A stretch of 28,727 bases of DNA from a virus. Below the pieces are notes generated by a model. It did not search any database and was not told the DNA's origin. It was given only the letters and a program-made list of their open reading frames with translations. The position numbers and the translations under genes were made by a program. Positions within the stretch are counted from its first letter, which is position 1. The number at the start of each line of letters is the position of its first letter. This document shows positions 15,401 through 24,461 of the stretch, piece by piece. Where the stretch lies: positions 1 through 28,727 of IMG/VR virus record IMGVR_UViG_3300013102_000058; one strand, given 5' to 3'.

Positions 15401-18400
15401 GCCGTCTTTCTGGCGAAACAGGTAGTATTTATCTAGGTGTTGCTTGTAAAACCGCAGATCAAACAAAGTATGTGACAACTACAAATAATCTAGCTGCAGA
15501 CATGGGTTCATCAAACTACTTGTTGTCCGCAGTTAAGCCTATTTTAGGTGAGTGGCAAGAAGTTGTACTTTATCTGAAAGGAAAGTCTACAGGTGCTGCT
15601 ACGGGGCTTGGAACAATAGATAATCCTCGTACATTTCCCGCTCAAGCCGAATTTTATGCGCCAATGTTTATTGGTAACTATTCAGCTCAACCAGGTATAA
15701 GTCAGCTTAACTTCATTATCATTGAAGATAACAATTCTTTAGCTTCTGCAAATGATTCAACTGCAACTGCAAATGAATTGTTCAAAACTGCAACTACTCG
15801 CACAGATGCTGAAGCAGAACGGACTAGTAAAATTGAAGCTAGGGTAGAGAATACAGAAACTGGTGTTAAAAATAACGCTGAAGCGTTATTGAAAACAGCA
15901 ACTAAGAGTGATCTTGATAGTGCAATGAGCCGTGTTTCAACGGACATAACAGCAGCTGTACAAAATATTAAGGTTGGTGGTGTCAATGTCGTTGCTAATT
16001 CTGAAGGTCCAAGAACCTCAACAGCAGCGACTAGTCGTGAATACTTAATGTACGAACGAAGTAAAGAGCTCAAAGCTTTTTATGATGAAAATTTAGATAA
16101 GCCGGTTACTATTTCTTTTGAAATGAGTGTACCAGTTGCAGGTGCAGTACTCGTGTATTCCTCAAATGGGTCAGCGCATAATTTCTCTACGCCTGTCACT
16201 GCAACGAAAGCTAATGAATTTCAAAAATATGAAGTGACTGTTTTTCCTAAATTACATACTGGCAGTACAACTGAATCCACAATTGAGTTTTATGGAACTT
16301 ATACAACTGGACGAATCCCTACAATTCAAAGACTACAGATTGAAGCCGGAAATAAGGCTACAGCATGGAGCCCTAGCCCACGTGATGTTCAAAGCTCATT
16401 AAGCGCAAATGCTGAGGCAATTAAAGTTACTCAAGCAGATGTTAAGAAGCAAGGTGATTCCTTGTCTTCTCAAAGTATTGACATATCGAAACTAAGAAAT
16501 GACCTCACTTTAACCAATTCCGAAGTAAGTAAAAAAGCCTCTTCTGAAGCATTAGAAACGACAAAATCACAAGTAACAGAACAAGCTGGACAAATTAAAG
16601 CAGTTGTTGAACAGTCCAATACTTTATCAGCTAATCTTAATAAGTCGGCCCCAGCTGGCACGAATCTGTTGATCAACTCTAATGTGGTCGGTTCTTACAA
16701 TGGCGTTTCCTATCCTCATTTACGATATAAACTAGGTGAAGACTGGGAAGTAGGGGCAAAATACACTCTTCTATGGTGCGCTGAGCATTCACGTGGTACG
16801 GGTGATACAAACTCAAATTTAGCTGTATATGCGGGTGGAGGAAGTCAGTTTTTACAGCAGATTATTAATACTGCAGGTAAAGTAATTAGCAAAATTACAT
16901 TTACTAAGAATACAGCAGGTACAGCTAAAGAAATTCAATTCTATATGCTAAACAAGCCTACTGCAGACAAGCAAAGTGTCGGTACTATCTTCTGGGCTGT
17001 TTTAGTTAAAGGGGAATTTATAACTACTGACAGCTGGATTGCGAGTCCATATGACTTTAATGCAGCTTTTGATCAAGTATCTGCTAATCTCACTGAGTTT
17101 AAGCAAACATATGTTACTGAAAGGGATGCATTAGCACAGCGCACATCTAAGCTTGAAGTTGGTATGACAGATGTAGAGAAGAATATCTTTAACACTGCTC
17201 AAGCTCTAAATAACTACGCTACAAATGCAAAATTAGATGAAGTTACAGCTTCACAAACAAAGACGTTTAATACTTCACTGACTAAATTAGATGAAGCACT
17301 TAAATCGGCAAATGACAGTGATTCATTGGCTGGCGATTATAACTGTAAGAATCCTGACATGTGGTATAGCCATTACGGTTATGACATGTCTCAGTATTTT
17401 AAGACAACGACAACTGGGAAAATTGGAAACACTGTTTTTCGTAAAGATACTTCCAACCCAGTAACTTGCTTTAACTACAACAAACAAGCATTACCAAACA
17501 CACGAGCTTATTTAGTTAGCTTCTTGGTTCGTCGTAGTGCTGATTCAAATGGTCTTTGTTATATTCCAATTGGCCGTGCAAAAAATGACGGCGTCTTTGC
17601 TATAGGAAATTACACAAGTGTAAGTGTACCTATATCTGAAATTCCTGCTAATGAGAATTGGATTTTAATTTCCAAAGTCATAAACATGACCTCAGTTGCT
17701 GATACTTTTCCTCAAATTCAATTGGGGATTGGTCTTGGACATACTGGGAATGCTGGCTGGTGGGAAGCTCAAGCATATAGAATTGCCCCAGTTTTTAATG
17801 AATCAGATGTAGATAGCACAATCGTTAAATCATCTATTCTCATTGATTATTCGAGCAAGTCAGATACAACTAAAGCTATTTCAGCGGTAACTGAATCACT
17901 TGAAGCTAAATTCCGACAAAAGTTTGGTGACTTATGGACCAATAGTTCAGCGACTCTAGATAGCACCCGTTATACAAAAACAGAGACTAATCAAGCGATT
18001 GCAGAAGAAAGTAAAATCATCAAAGCCGCTATTTCATCTAGTGGTGGCGATAATATCATTAAAAATGGTGATTTCTCTAAGCCACTTGAAATATCAAATT
18101 GGCGTCAAAATGCAGTAGTAGCAGGTAGCTTATTTGAACTTTATAAGGATTCAAATGGAACTACTTGGGGGCATTTTAAATCAACCAATACAACTACATA
18201 TTTCAAAGGCTTTATTGAGACTATTACTTTAGCTGAAGGTTTAGAAGCGAACCAGAAGTACACCTTGTCTTTCAAAGCTAAATCATTAACGGCTGCACAA
18301 ACACAAATTTTCCTAATCATTCATCGACGTGATGCTGCAGGTAGCAACAACCAAATTGGCACCACATGGAATAATATTTCGACAGATAAAGAAATATTAT

Positions 18401-21400
18401 GTACTTATACATTTGATACTAATCTTGTTGATTTACAACATATTAATGTGATTCTGTATGCTCAAGTTGGATTTGCTCCTGATTTTTTAATTCGTGAAGT
18501 TCAAATTGAAAAAGGTGAGTTAGCAACTGGTTTTAGAAAAAATCCTCGTGAACTTGAAAAAGGGTTAGTGGCTAATGCAACTGCAATTGAAGGTACCAAG
18601 GCAGATGTAAAAAAGAATGGTGAACAAATTGCATCCATTTCTGAAAATTATGTAACTTTAAAATCTGCGGTCGATAATAATAAATTATCTGCTGATGGTA
18701 AGTTTCAAGAAATTAACTCAACCATTAGTGATAACCAGCAAAACACGACACAATCAATCACAAATTTAGAATCAGGTTACAAGCAATTAAACCAAGATTT
18801 AGGACAGGTTTTTAACTATCGTGTTTATTCATGTGGTTGGAATGGCTTTTTCACAGGTATCAAAAATCTAAAAGGTGAAATTAAATCTGTTGCTTCAGCT
18901 CGTGGTTTTTCAGTTCATGTTCTTGCTGCAGACGGGTCAATTGCTACTTCCACTCGATACGATACATATGCAGCTATCGCAAATGCTACGGCGATGAGTA
19001 ATGCTATCGCGGCAATTCCAAATGATACCTTTGTTATTGTCACAAACTACGACAGTATCGGAGTAAATATTGCTACCGTAAAAAATGCATTAATTTCACT
19101 TGGTGCAAACCCATTTACAATTGATCAAATCACTGGGCGTGATGCTTACATTCTGGTAGGTCAAAAAGGAATTGGGTCAGGTCGAGGTATCGAATTACAT
19201 TCAACACCAGATACGGGCCCGAATGGAGCCAAACAAATCATGCTTGCAGTGCAGGTCGTAAGTGGTATTCCGATTGGTTTGGCAAACAACAGTGGTAACC
19301 TTCAAAAGGTCTTAGAAAACCACGCTCAAATTCTTCAAGAAAAGATTACTCGTTCAGATGCGAAAGAAGTATTTGCAGAAGAAATTAAGGTCTTTAAAGC
19401 ACAACTAGATATTTTACGATATTCAGAAGAGAACTGGATTTTACTTGGTGACGATACAAAAAATTTAAGTATCGCAACAGGAACTAACAGAACAGTTGCT
19501 GTTTGGGAACTTCAATATAAACATAAAGAAATTCCTATTGATAAAGGTGATCCAATAGTAGCCCGTATCAAATATACAGCTGCTGCCGGATTAGTTGGCG
19601 CGACTTGTAGCATTCAATTTCATGGAGCAACTTATAGCATTGGATTGCCAACATTTATAGTTGCTGCAAGCGGTGAAATAGAATTGACAGGTATTTTCCC
19701 ATCTGATGTAAAAGCAACTGCATTTGAAGCAATTCCATTAGGATTACGCTTTGATAATGCACCGTCTGGTGGAACTTTTACGATTACTAATATGTTTATC
19801 AGCCGAGGTAATTCTGCACCTAATTTTAAAGGAGGTTTTAGATCTTCTCTTAAGCAAAATGCACAGTTTGTAGAAGATACCTTTATCAAAGCAGATGCAA
19901 ATAAAGGCGTTATTGCTCAGCAGATTCAACAATATGATGCTGGTGTACCTGGTGGATTATCTACAGTAGTGAAAACTACAAAAGCTACAGCTGACCAAAC
20001 TTCACAAGATCTCGCAACTCTTCGAAATACTGATATTTCACAGTTACAAACAAGTACTAACAATCTTGGTTCGGCATTAGAGAACACAACAATGCTGGCA
20101 ATGATGATTACGAATGGGAAATTGTTGCAAGGAGATGTGAATTTTAAGAAAGGCGTTAATGGTGTAGGACTGTATAACAATGCTGGAAATGGTAATGTTT
20201 CAGTCACACGTGTTACCAAGAGTGCTGACAATCCAACTACTTCTACTCATGAGATAGAAATTAAAACTATTGGAGCTGCAAATCCTACTTTTGGTGGTTT
20301 CTTTCAACTTGTGTATGGTCGTGCAAATGCTGTATTTGTCATTAAGTATTTAATCAAATTACCAATCGGCTATAAGTTAGTAATAGCTGGCAACTCTATG
20401 GGTACAGGTGCTATTGAACGATTTGTAGGTAGTGCAGAAGGGACAGGTAAATTTGAAACTTACATTCGACTGATCAAATGCGGCGCTGCAGGTTCTTTCT
20501 CAAACTCAGGACATGTTTATGTAGCGGGTGGACCAACTCCAACTGCTTCGGCACCTTTAATTTGGACATTAGCTCAAATTGAGCAATACGATGTAACTGA
20601 TTACGCTTCAGCCGACCCAACATTACAAGATTTTGTTTCTACGGCCACGGATTCAATTTCGACCCTTACAAACTTTAAAGAATCATGGGCAGCCAAGTTA
20701 GTTGAGATGTCTTCAAAGTTAGATAGTAAAAACAGCGCTTATATTTTGAATGCTGATATTACTAATACAACTATTGATAGAGCAATTGCAGCGTCATCTC
20801 AGAAATTAACATCTGAATATACAACTGCTATGAGCGTTCAACCTCTTAGTTCAGGTGCTGGAAAGATATTCGATAAACCTTTAACTTGGCGGCAGCCGGT
20901 TACAACCTCAGGCACATTAGTCATTAAAACGCCAATCACTATTAACGCGTACATGACGAAGATTAAAATCTCTGGTTATAACTATAATAATAAAGAAGAT
21001 AATACTTTTGATATGGATCTAGCATTTTATGCTTATACGTCCACCACACCTTTTTATCAGAACATGACAGCTCGTTCATTTGGGATAACAATGGATGAAA
21101 CTAATGCGATCACGAAAGGTTTGGCTTTAGCTTTAGATAGCAACAATAAAGTATGTATTTTGATAACCAAAAAAGATGCTTGGTCTTATCCAGCAATTAC
21201 TGTTGAATCAGCAACAATTACTCATACTAATCCACCAGATTACTTCAAAGATGGCTGGTCAGCGGCAATTGAAACGGATTTATCTGTGTATAAATCAGTA
21301 ACTCCATTTACAGTCACTTCCGCGATGGAAACGACTGCAGGTTCACAAGCCAAAGTTGATGTTCCAATGGCTCAGTTAAGTGATATTGCTGCAGACAATA

Positions 21401-24090
21401 AACTTACGCCAGTTGAGAAAAAACAGGCGAGGTTGGTTTGGGATACGCTTTATCAAACTGATACGAGCTTAAGAGCTGAAGCAGTTACTTATGGGATATC
21501 TTCAAGCGCTTATGCTACAGCTTTTAGTACGTTAAATACCTATTTGGCCGCTTTATTTGCCAACATGAATGTGACCAGTACTATTGATCGTAACCAATTT
21601 ATTACTAATTTTGCGAATGTTCATAATGCACGGCAAGAGCTGGTTCGATTAATCTCTGAAAAAGCTAAAAGTCTTGCAGATAGTGCTCAAAATAGTGCAA
21701 ACAGTAAATCAAAAACATTTACAACACAGCCTACGATTCCTTACGCGCAAGGTGATATCTGGAAAAATGGTACCACTGTTTCAGTTGCAACTATTGGAAG
21801 AACTTCAGGTTCATTTATAGCAGCGGACTGGACAAAAGTGGGCGATATTACATCTGAAAATACAGCAAATGATGTAATCAATGTAAATGGCGTAGCTGCA
21901 GCAACAGTTTCTGCTAATGCTCAATTAGGTAAAACACTCTCAGATAATATTATGTCTGATCTTGTTATTACGCCTGTAGAAAAATCTAGTTTGAATAATG
22001 AATGGAATAGGATAAAAGCTGAATATTCGAACTTACTTGCTCAAGCGACAGCTTTAAATGTTACGAGTTCTGCTTTTACAGCAGCTTATAACACAATTAA
22101 TGGTAGTGTTCCCCGTATTGAGTTAGATGTGCTAGTTAGTATGACGACTAACTATACGATGACCGCTGCAAATAGAGATGCATTTAAGGCGAAACTTAAG
22201 GCTTATTATGACCAAGCTGAAGCAATAGCAAAGTCGATAACTGATACTGTAAATAGCTCAGCAACAAACGCTCAAAACATTGCAAATAGTAAGTCAAAAA
22301 CATTTACTGCTCAGCCTACAATTCCTTATTCTCAAGGTGATATCTGGAAAAATGGTACAGCTGTTTCAGTTGCAACAGTAGGGCGAACTTCTGGTTCATT
22401 TATAGCAGCGGATTGGATTAAAGTAGGCGATGTAACTTCTGAAAATACGGCTGCTGATACCACAAAAGTAAATGGTGTACTTTCAGCAACAGTAACTGCC
22501 AATGCCGCAGCTGGTAAGCAAATTGCCGAAGATGTGATGTCGGATTTAGTTATTACGCCAACAGAGAAGTCAGCTTTGTACAATAGCTACAAAGATATGG
22601 AGTCCAATTTTAACCGGTTGCAGAACTTAGCTAATCCGTGGGGTATCTCTGTTACTGCAGCTAAGACATCTTGGGATAATTTGAATAATGTTTCCCCTAA
22701 ATTTTTCATAGATATTATTTCTACGACAACATCAAAAACTACTTTAACAGCTGCTCAACGGGACTCTTTAAAAGGAAGGATTAATACTTTCTATACTGAA
22801 GTCGCTAATTTAGATAAGGCAGTTACAGAGTACTTGAATAAAGCTGCAACTGATGCAAAGGATCTTGCTGCAACGACTAAAGCAACCTTAGAACGTGATT
22901 ACCTGACTTCATCAAAAACTAATGAAGCTATAGCCTCATCAACTGAACGGATGACAGCGTTATATTCAGCGAACAGTCAAAAAATCATGGCCTCTGTACT
23001 AGATACTTGGTTTAAAGATTGGCTCATTAAAACTCCAACTGGAAATAAACCAGAGATGACCATTGTTGCTGATGCAACATGTCGAGGGGGATATGCGCTC
23101 CGTATTGGTAACAACAGTGGAAATGACGAAGCTTGGATAAATTGGTTTGCCTCTTTACCTATTGATGACAACAAATACTATCGAGTGAAGTATAGATTCC
23201 GCCGTGTAAGTGGTACAGGTGTTGTTTATGTAGGTGCAACATGCCAGAACGCCACGAAAACAAAATATGTAGCTCAAGATAATACGGAAATTAATGATGT
23301 AGGTTCGAGTCATTACCTGGTTGCTGGTACCGCACCTGCGTTGGGTACTTGGATTACTGGTACCGCTTATTTCAAAGGAAGATCGGCGGGTGCAAGCGCT
23401 GGTGCTGGAACTCTTCTTAGTCCAAAAACATTTGCAAACAAAGCAGCATTTTTTACGCCAGTGTTTATTGGCAACTATTCAGGTAAGGCAGGTGAAGTAG
23501 ATCTTGATTTCATTGATATTGAAGATGCAGACAATATTGCAGATTTTGAAAACTTCAAAACCACATATACAACTGATGTGGGTGCTTATGCTGGTGCATT
23601 ACAAACATTAGTTTCTGTTTACGGCCAAAATGCCATAAAGCTTAAGTCACAAGCAGACTTGATCGATGGTGTGAAGGGTAAGTATGTAATGGGTATGGAC
23701 AATAACGGAGTGTTCTCTGGAATGTCTATGGTCAGTGAGCAAACGAATGGAACTGTAGTCAGCTCTATAGGTTTTCAAGCGGATAGAATCTTTTTCACAA
23801 CTGGTTCTTCTTCTACAAAGTACATGCCTTTCATTATTCAAGACAATCAAGTGATTATGAATAGTGATGTATTTATTAAGAATTTGACCGCTGCAAACTT
23901 CAAAGTAAAGTCATTGACTGCTGATTTATTTAATGTAGATAAATTGAGTGCAATTGCTGGTGAGTTAGGGACCTTAACAACTTATAAAGATCCTGCAAAG
24001 CCAACAGGTGCACGAATGGTTTTAAGCGGCAGCTTAATTACAGTATACGACGATAATAACGTTGTCAGGGTGAAATTAGGGCTGTGGTAG
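12418..24090 (+). CDS. Giant tail-tip protein: gpV-like spike N-terminus fused to a J-like fibre
   Basis: A 3,890-residue protein. Residues 1-85 look like the OB-fold of baseplate assembly protein V / gp5-type spikes (ARILSYNAKV-like start as FTRAKILSYNAKVRTAQVHI, then VYVFFENGNEERPVI). Residues 100-165 are short strand repeats (TGNSTLTGNSTVVG), and ~165-550 is coiled coil. Then come beta modules, several with repeats: ~555-728 and ~2559-2731 (pair), ~924-1106 and ~3524-3708 (pair), jelly-roll-like modules near 1187-1323, 1412-1547, 1877-2045 and 2340-2475, another near 1636-1801, and an ILEI/FAM3-like domain at ~2132-2281. Residues ~2988-3500 hold tandem ~195-residue repeats. The last ~140 residues (KYVMGMDNNGVFSG to VVRVKLGLW) match the end of J-type tail-tip proteins. 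It probably makes a long trimeric central fibre for host binding. The ribosome-binding site is weak (TAGG). Confidence 0.75.
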   Translation: MNGFTRAKILSYNAKVRTAQVHIHGLTDGASEGITATFAYPVGDSDLDTEIQIIDGEDVYVFFENGNEERPVIHSYVSHGDGAIVGVRRIRQDNIEFISKENLKVDSGTTVSIKTPLMNVQANIQQTGNSTLTGNSTVVGDTSVAGNSAVAGSMAVGTTLTVAGIPIDPKAFQGALQDAIDKLEELKEELKEQGEKIDENKDQVSQEIDEKIKEVEELIDNIKDSDAYKLLEEGINHIDEEVQKIHDQVKEVGQIAQNKVDEVRAYIDQEIIDTKLIVEQHANDANIRLDEANQRIDQSIQVNEELVADAQQRAIRAEKDLDDKIGLIKRETDSIIADVRSDSDEIRLAAENAKKVADQEVIDRKKQVADALIVIDQTKAALKQDIDQNLVKAGQMIDDAKVALGDQTNTLINQKIEPIVSQTEAAVKKVDQVAAQYVDLDEKVDAGLLAESEARANDKEALTQSFELKFAEMQNEIGKSNALISEETKTRVAQDKAITEQISTAQSQIGDNKAAINSVERTVVDLNKSVVEKTGQLQASLDTANSNILNANDLARMQSLGKPLRDDPTFKETNNLTAYVNQTGSTYTRQAKSADNPTTSTHEILIRSTGLLGSGWFPNTPLLSAAANKVFLVKQILKIPVGLKLQPYGNALGTGGLLKVLGSAEGTGKFEIYYSVIKCGPDIGSTIQGHFRPINSINPPVASVEKPVDVIVASYEVWDVTTVNDTIPKTWRDQVTGNASYIEKVEASVKLVDDKVVSEAQKLEELKTDYSSNKTKTESNLVTITKSVSDGDKALSLRIDQTKADFEEADRQSNANIQEVTESLAEFEEATTTKFSSLDTSISKENLKVQGQIIDVQKSVSTLEDNTNIKISGLTSSIKSTDDVAKLAFNNAAEAQQTGTTAVKATEALAQNLLSLKSQTQVTTGVRAVVTSKGIDDWTTWRATGEAKVIQDTNALGGYILELGNNAGNDEAWVHWKEFVKINPDTLYRVRARFRRLSGETGSIYLGVACKTADQTKYVTTTNNLAADMGSSNYLLSAVKPILGEWQEVVLYLKGKSTGAATGLGTIDNPRTFPAQAEFYAPMFIGNYSAQPGISQLNFIIIEDNNSLASANDSTATANELFKTATTRTDAEAERTSKIEARVENTETGVKNNAEALLKTATKSDLDSAMSRVSTDITAAVQNIKVGGVNVVANSEGPRTSTAATSREYLMYERSKELKAFYDENLDKPVTISFEMSVPVAGAVLVYSSNGSAHNFSTPVTATKANEFQKYEVTVFPKLHTGSTTESTIEFYGTYTTGRIPTIQRLQIEAGNKATAWSPSPRDVQSSLSANAEAIKVTQADVKKQGDSLSSQSIDISKLRNDLTLTNSEVSKKASSEALETTKSQVTEQAGQIKAVVEQSNTLSANLNKSAPAGTNLLINSNVVGSYNGVSYPHLRYKLGEDWEVGAKYTLLWCAEHSRGTGDTNSNLAVYAGGGSQFLQQIINTAGKVISKITFTKNTAGTAKEIQFYMLNKPTADKQSVGTIFWAVLVKGEFITTDSWIASPYDFNAAFDQVSANLTEFKQTYVTERDALAQRTSKLEVGMTDVEKNIFNTAQALNNYATNAKLDEVTASQTKTFNTSLTKLDEALKSANDSDSLAGDYNCKNPDMWYSHYGYDMSQYFKTTTTGKIGNTVFRKDTSNPVTCFNYNKQALPNTRAYLVSFLVRRSADSNGLCYIPIGRAKNDGVFAIGNYTSVSVPISEIPANENWILISKVINMTSVADTFPQIQLGIGLGHTGNAGWWEAQAYRIAPVFNESDVDSTIVKSSILIDYSSKSDTTKAISAVTESLEAKFRQKFGDLWTNSSATLDSTRYTKTETNQAIAEESKIIKAAISSSGGDNIIKNGDFSKPLEISNWRQNAVVAGSLFELYKDSNGTTWGHFKSTNTTTYFKGFIETITLAEGLEANQKYTLSFKAKSLTAAQTQIFLIIHRRDAAGSNNQIGTTWNNISTDKEILCTYTFDTNLVDLQHINVILYAQVGFAPDFLIREVQIEKGELATGFRKNPRELEKGLVANATAIEGTKADVKKNGEQIASISENYVTLKSAVDNNKLSADGKFQEINSTISDNQQNTTQSITNLESGYKQLNQDLGQVFNYRVYSCGWNGFFTGIKNLKGEIKSVASARGFSVHVLAADGSIATSTRYDTYAAIANATAMSNAIAAIPNDTFVIVTNYDSIGVNIATVKNALISLGANPFTIDQITGRDAYILVGQKGIGSGRGIELHSTPDTGPNGAKQIMLAVQVVSGIPIGLANNSGNLQKVLENHAQILQEKITRSDAKEVFAEEIKVFKAQLDILRYSEENWILLGDDTKNLSIATGTNRTVAVWELQYKHKEIPIDKGDPIVARIKYTAAAGLVGATCSIQFHGATYSIGLPTFIVAASGEIELTGIFPSDVKATAFEAIPLGLRFDNAPSGGTFTITNMFISRGNSAPNFKGGFRSSLKQNAQFVEDTFIKADANKGVIAQQIQQYDAGVPGGLSTVVKTTKATADQTSQDLATLRNTDISQLQTSTNNLGSALENTTMLAMMITNGKLLQGDVNFKKGVNGVGLYNNAGNGNVSVTRVTKSADNPTTSTHEIEIKTIGAANPTFGGFFQLVYGRANAVFVIKYLIKLPIGYKLVIAGNSMGTGAIERFVGSAEGTGKFETYIRLIKCGAAGSFSNSGHVYVAGGPTPTASAPLIWTLAQIEQYDVTDYASADPTLQDFVSTATDSISTLTNFKESWAAKLVEMSSKLDSKNSAYILNADITNTTIDRAIAASSQKLTSEYTTAMSVQPLSSGAGKIFDKPLTWRQPVTTSGTLVIKTPITINAYMTKIKISGYNYNNKEDNTFDMDLAFYAYTSTTPFYQNMTARSFGITMDETNAITKGLALALDSNNKVCILITKKDAWSYPAITVESATITHTNPPDYFKDGWSAAIETDLSVYKSVTPFTVTSAMETTAGSQAKVDVPMAQLSDIAADNKLTPVEKKQARLVWDTLYQTDTSLRAEAVTYGISSSAYATAFSTLNTYLAALFANMNVTSTIDRNQFITNFANVHNARQELVRLISEKAKSLADSAQNSANSKSKTFTTQPTIPYAQGDIWKNGTTVSVATIGRTSGSFIAADWTKVGDITSENTANDVINVNGVAAATVSANAQLGKTLSDNIMSDLVITPVEKSSLNNEWNRIKAEYSNLLAQATALNVTSSAFTAAYNTINGSVPRIELDVLVSMTTNYTMTAANRDAFKAKLKAYYDQAEAIAKSITDTVNSSATNAQNIANSKSKTFTAQPTIPYSQGDIWKNGTAVSVATVGRTSGSFIAADWIKVGDVTSENTAADTTKVNGVLSATVTANAAAGKQIAEDVMSDLVITPTEKSALYNSYKDMESNFNRLQNLANPWGISVTAAKTSWDNLNNVSPKFFIDIISTTTSKTTLTAAQRDSLKGRINTFYTEVANLDKAVTEYLNKAATDAKDLAATTKATLERDYLTSSKTNEAIASSTERMTALYSANSQKIMASVLDTWFKDWLIKTPTGNKPEMTIVADATCRGGYALRIGNNSGNDEAWINWFASLPIDDNKYYRVKYRFRRVSGTGVVYVGATCQNATKTKYVAQDNTEINDVGSSHYLVAGTAPALGTWITGTAYFKGRSAGASAGAGTLLSPKTFANKAAFFTPVFIGNYSGKAGEVDLDFIDIEDADNIADFENFKTTYTTDVGAYAGALQTLVSVYGQNAIKLKSQADLIDGVKGKYVMGMDNNGVFSGMSMVSEQTNGTVVSSIGFQADRIFFTTGSSSTKYMPFIIQDNQVIMNSDVFIKNLTAANFKVKSLTADLFNVDKLSAIAGELGTLTTYKDPAKPTGARMVLSGSLITVYDDNNVVRVKLGLW
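14079..14600 (+). repeat. Internal module A, copy 1 (pair with 20092-20610)
   Basis: Encodes residues ~555-728 of the giant tail-tip protein. It shares with copy 2 the segments KSADNPTTSTHEI, a K-I/L-P-x-G-x-K-L strand, and GSAEGTGKFE followed by IKCG. At DNA level the stretch encoding SADNPTTSTHE is nearly identical. Suggests duplication of a beta module. Confidence 0.75.
15188..15735 (+). repeat. Internal module B, copy 1 (pair with 22988-23540)
   Basis: Encodes residues ~924-1106 of the giant protein. Shared landmarks with copy 2 are LGNNAGNDEAWVHW versus IGNNSGNDEAWINW, YRVRARFRRLSG versus YRVKYRFRRVSG, and F-x-x-P-x-FIGNYS near the end. It looks like a carbohydrate-binding-type beta sandwich; binding is inferred from style only. 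Confidence 0.75.
20092..20610 (+). repeat. Internal module A, copy 2
   Basis: Encodes residues ~2559-2731. Matches 14079-14600 in KSADNPTTSTHEI, GSAEGTGKFE and IKCG landmarks, and ends before a similar Q-Y-D-V/W-D-V segment. The copies lie about 2,000 residues apart in one chain. Confidence 0.75.
21379..22900 (+). repeat. Tandem ~195-residue repeats in the giant protein
   Basis: Units begin at about 21379, 21955 and 22540; the last two starts are exactly 585 nt apart. Each begins S-D-x(5-9)-TP-x-EK and continues with helices. Units 1 and 2 also carry the SKSKTF(T)xQPTIPYxQGDIWKNG segment and RTSGSFIAADW, where the DNA of the two copies is almost identical (around 21700-21850 and 22285-22435). 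The third unit lacks the IWKNG part. This fits recent unequal duplication. Confidence 0.85.
22988..23540 (+). repeat. Internal module B, copy 2
   Basis: Encodes residues ~3524-3708, just before the J-like C-terminal region. Matches copy 1 in GNNSGNDEAW, RFRRVSG, the GSSHYLVA strand and FIGNYSG. The two copies have diverged at DNA level, so the duplication is older than that of the tandem repeats. Confidence 0.75.
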
Positions 24091-24097
24091 TGATGAG

Positions 24098-24124
24098 GGG
24101 CTAGTTATCTAGCCCTTTATTTTT
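24098..24124 (+). terminator. Rho-independent terminator after the giant tail-tip gene
   Basis: GGGCTAG (24098-24104), TTAT loop, CTAGCCC (24109-24115), then TTTATTTTT. It begins 8 nt after the giant gene's stop. The next gene's GGAGG ribosome-binding site starts directly after the T tract, so read-through must supply it unless a promoter is hidden in the giant gene. Confidence 0.85.
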
Positions 24125-24134
24125 GGAGGACAAT

Positions 24135-24461
24135 ATGCCTTTTGGTTTAGTAATTAATGACGAAAATGGTGTAACAGTTTTTAATGCTGATACACATAGA
24201 GCTTTAAAATTTGTAGCTGAATTATACCCTACAGGATATCAATTCTATGGGTCATTCTGTAATGCCTTTTACACAGTACCTGAACAATACAGGACATCGA
24301 AACATCTTATTCATCTAGTCAATGGTAATCATATTATTCGAGGTGATTCTCTAGTAAATGTAGAGGGTAAAACACAAGATGGTATCTCGTATAGTACTGC
24401 AGAGTATACTCAGGAGAAACTAAAAGCAGCCCTTAAACCAGCAATTGTGGTGAGCTTATAA
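24135..24461 (+). CDS. Small tail-tip accessory protein candidate
   Basis: A 108-residue protein from the ATG at 24135, with a strong GGAGGA ribosome-binding site; a TTG at 24123 is unlikely. It begins PFGLVINDENGVTVFNADTHRA, a strand-turn-strand pattern I associate with small proteins encoded after J-type tail genes (the DUF6453-like group). The following gene starts with a related pattern (SLFVANPAGEVILDDVTR). It ends in a 1-nt overlap with that gene. It probably binds the tip of the giant fibre or helps it fold, by analogy with genes downstream of tail-tip proteins; this is inference from position. No catalytic motif seen. Confidence 0.4.
   Translation: MPFGLVINDENGVTVFNADTHRALKFVAELYPTGYQFYGSFCNAFYTVPEQYRTSKHLIHLVNGNHIIRGDSLVNVEGKTQDGISYSTAEYTQEKLKAALKPAIVVSL

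Noticed and set aside
12091-15614. TTGGAAC inside genes at 12091 and 15608 (plus), and GTTCCAA at 4692, 21361 and 25205
   Set aside because: They are inside coding sequence with no correctly placed start codon downstream; the number is about what chance predicts.
21379-22900. Tandem repeats as a CRISPR array or mobile element
   Set aside because: Repeats are 585-nt in-frame coding units of one protein, with no short direct repeats or spacers.
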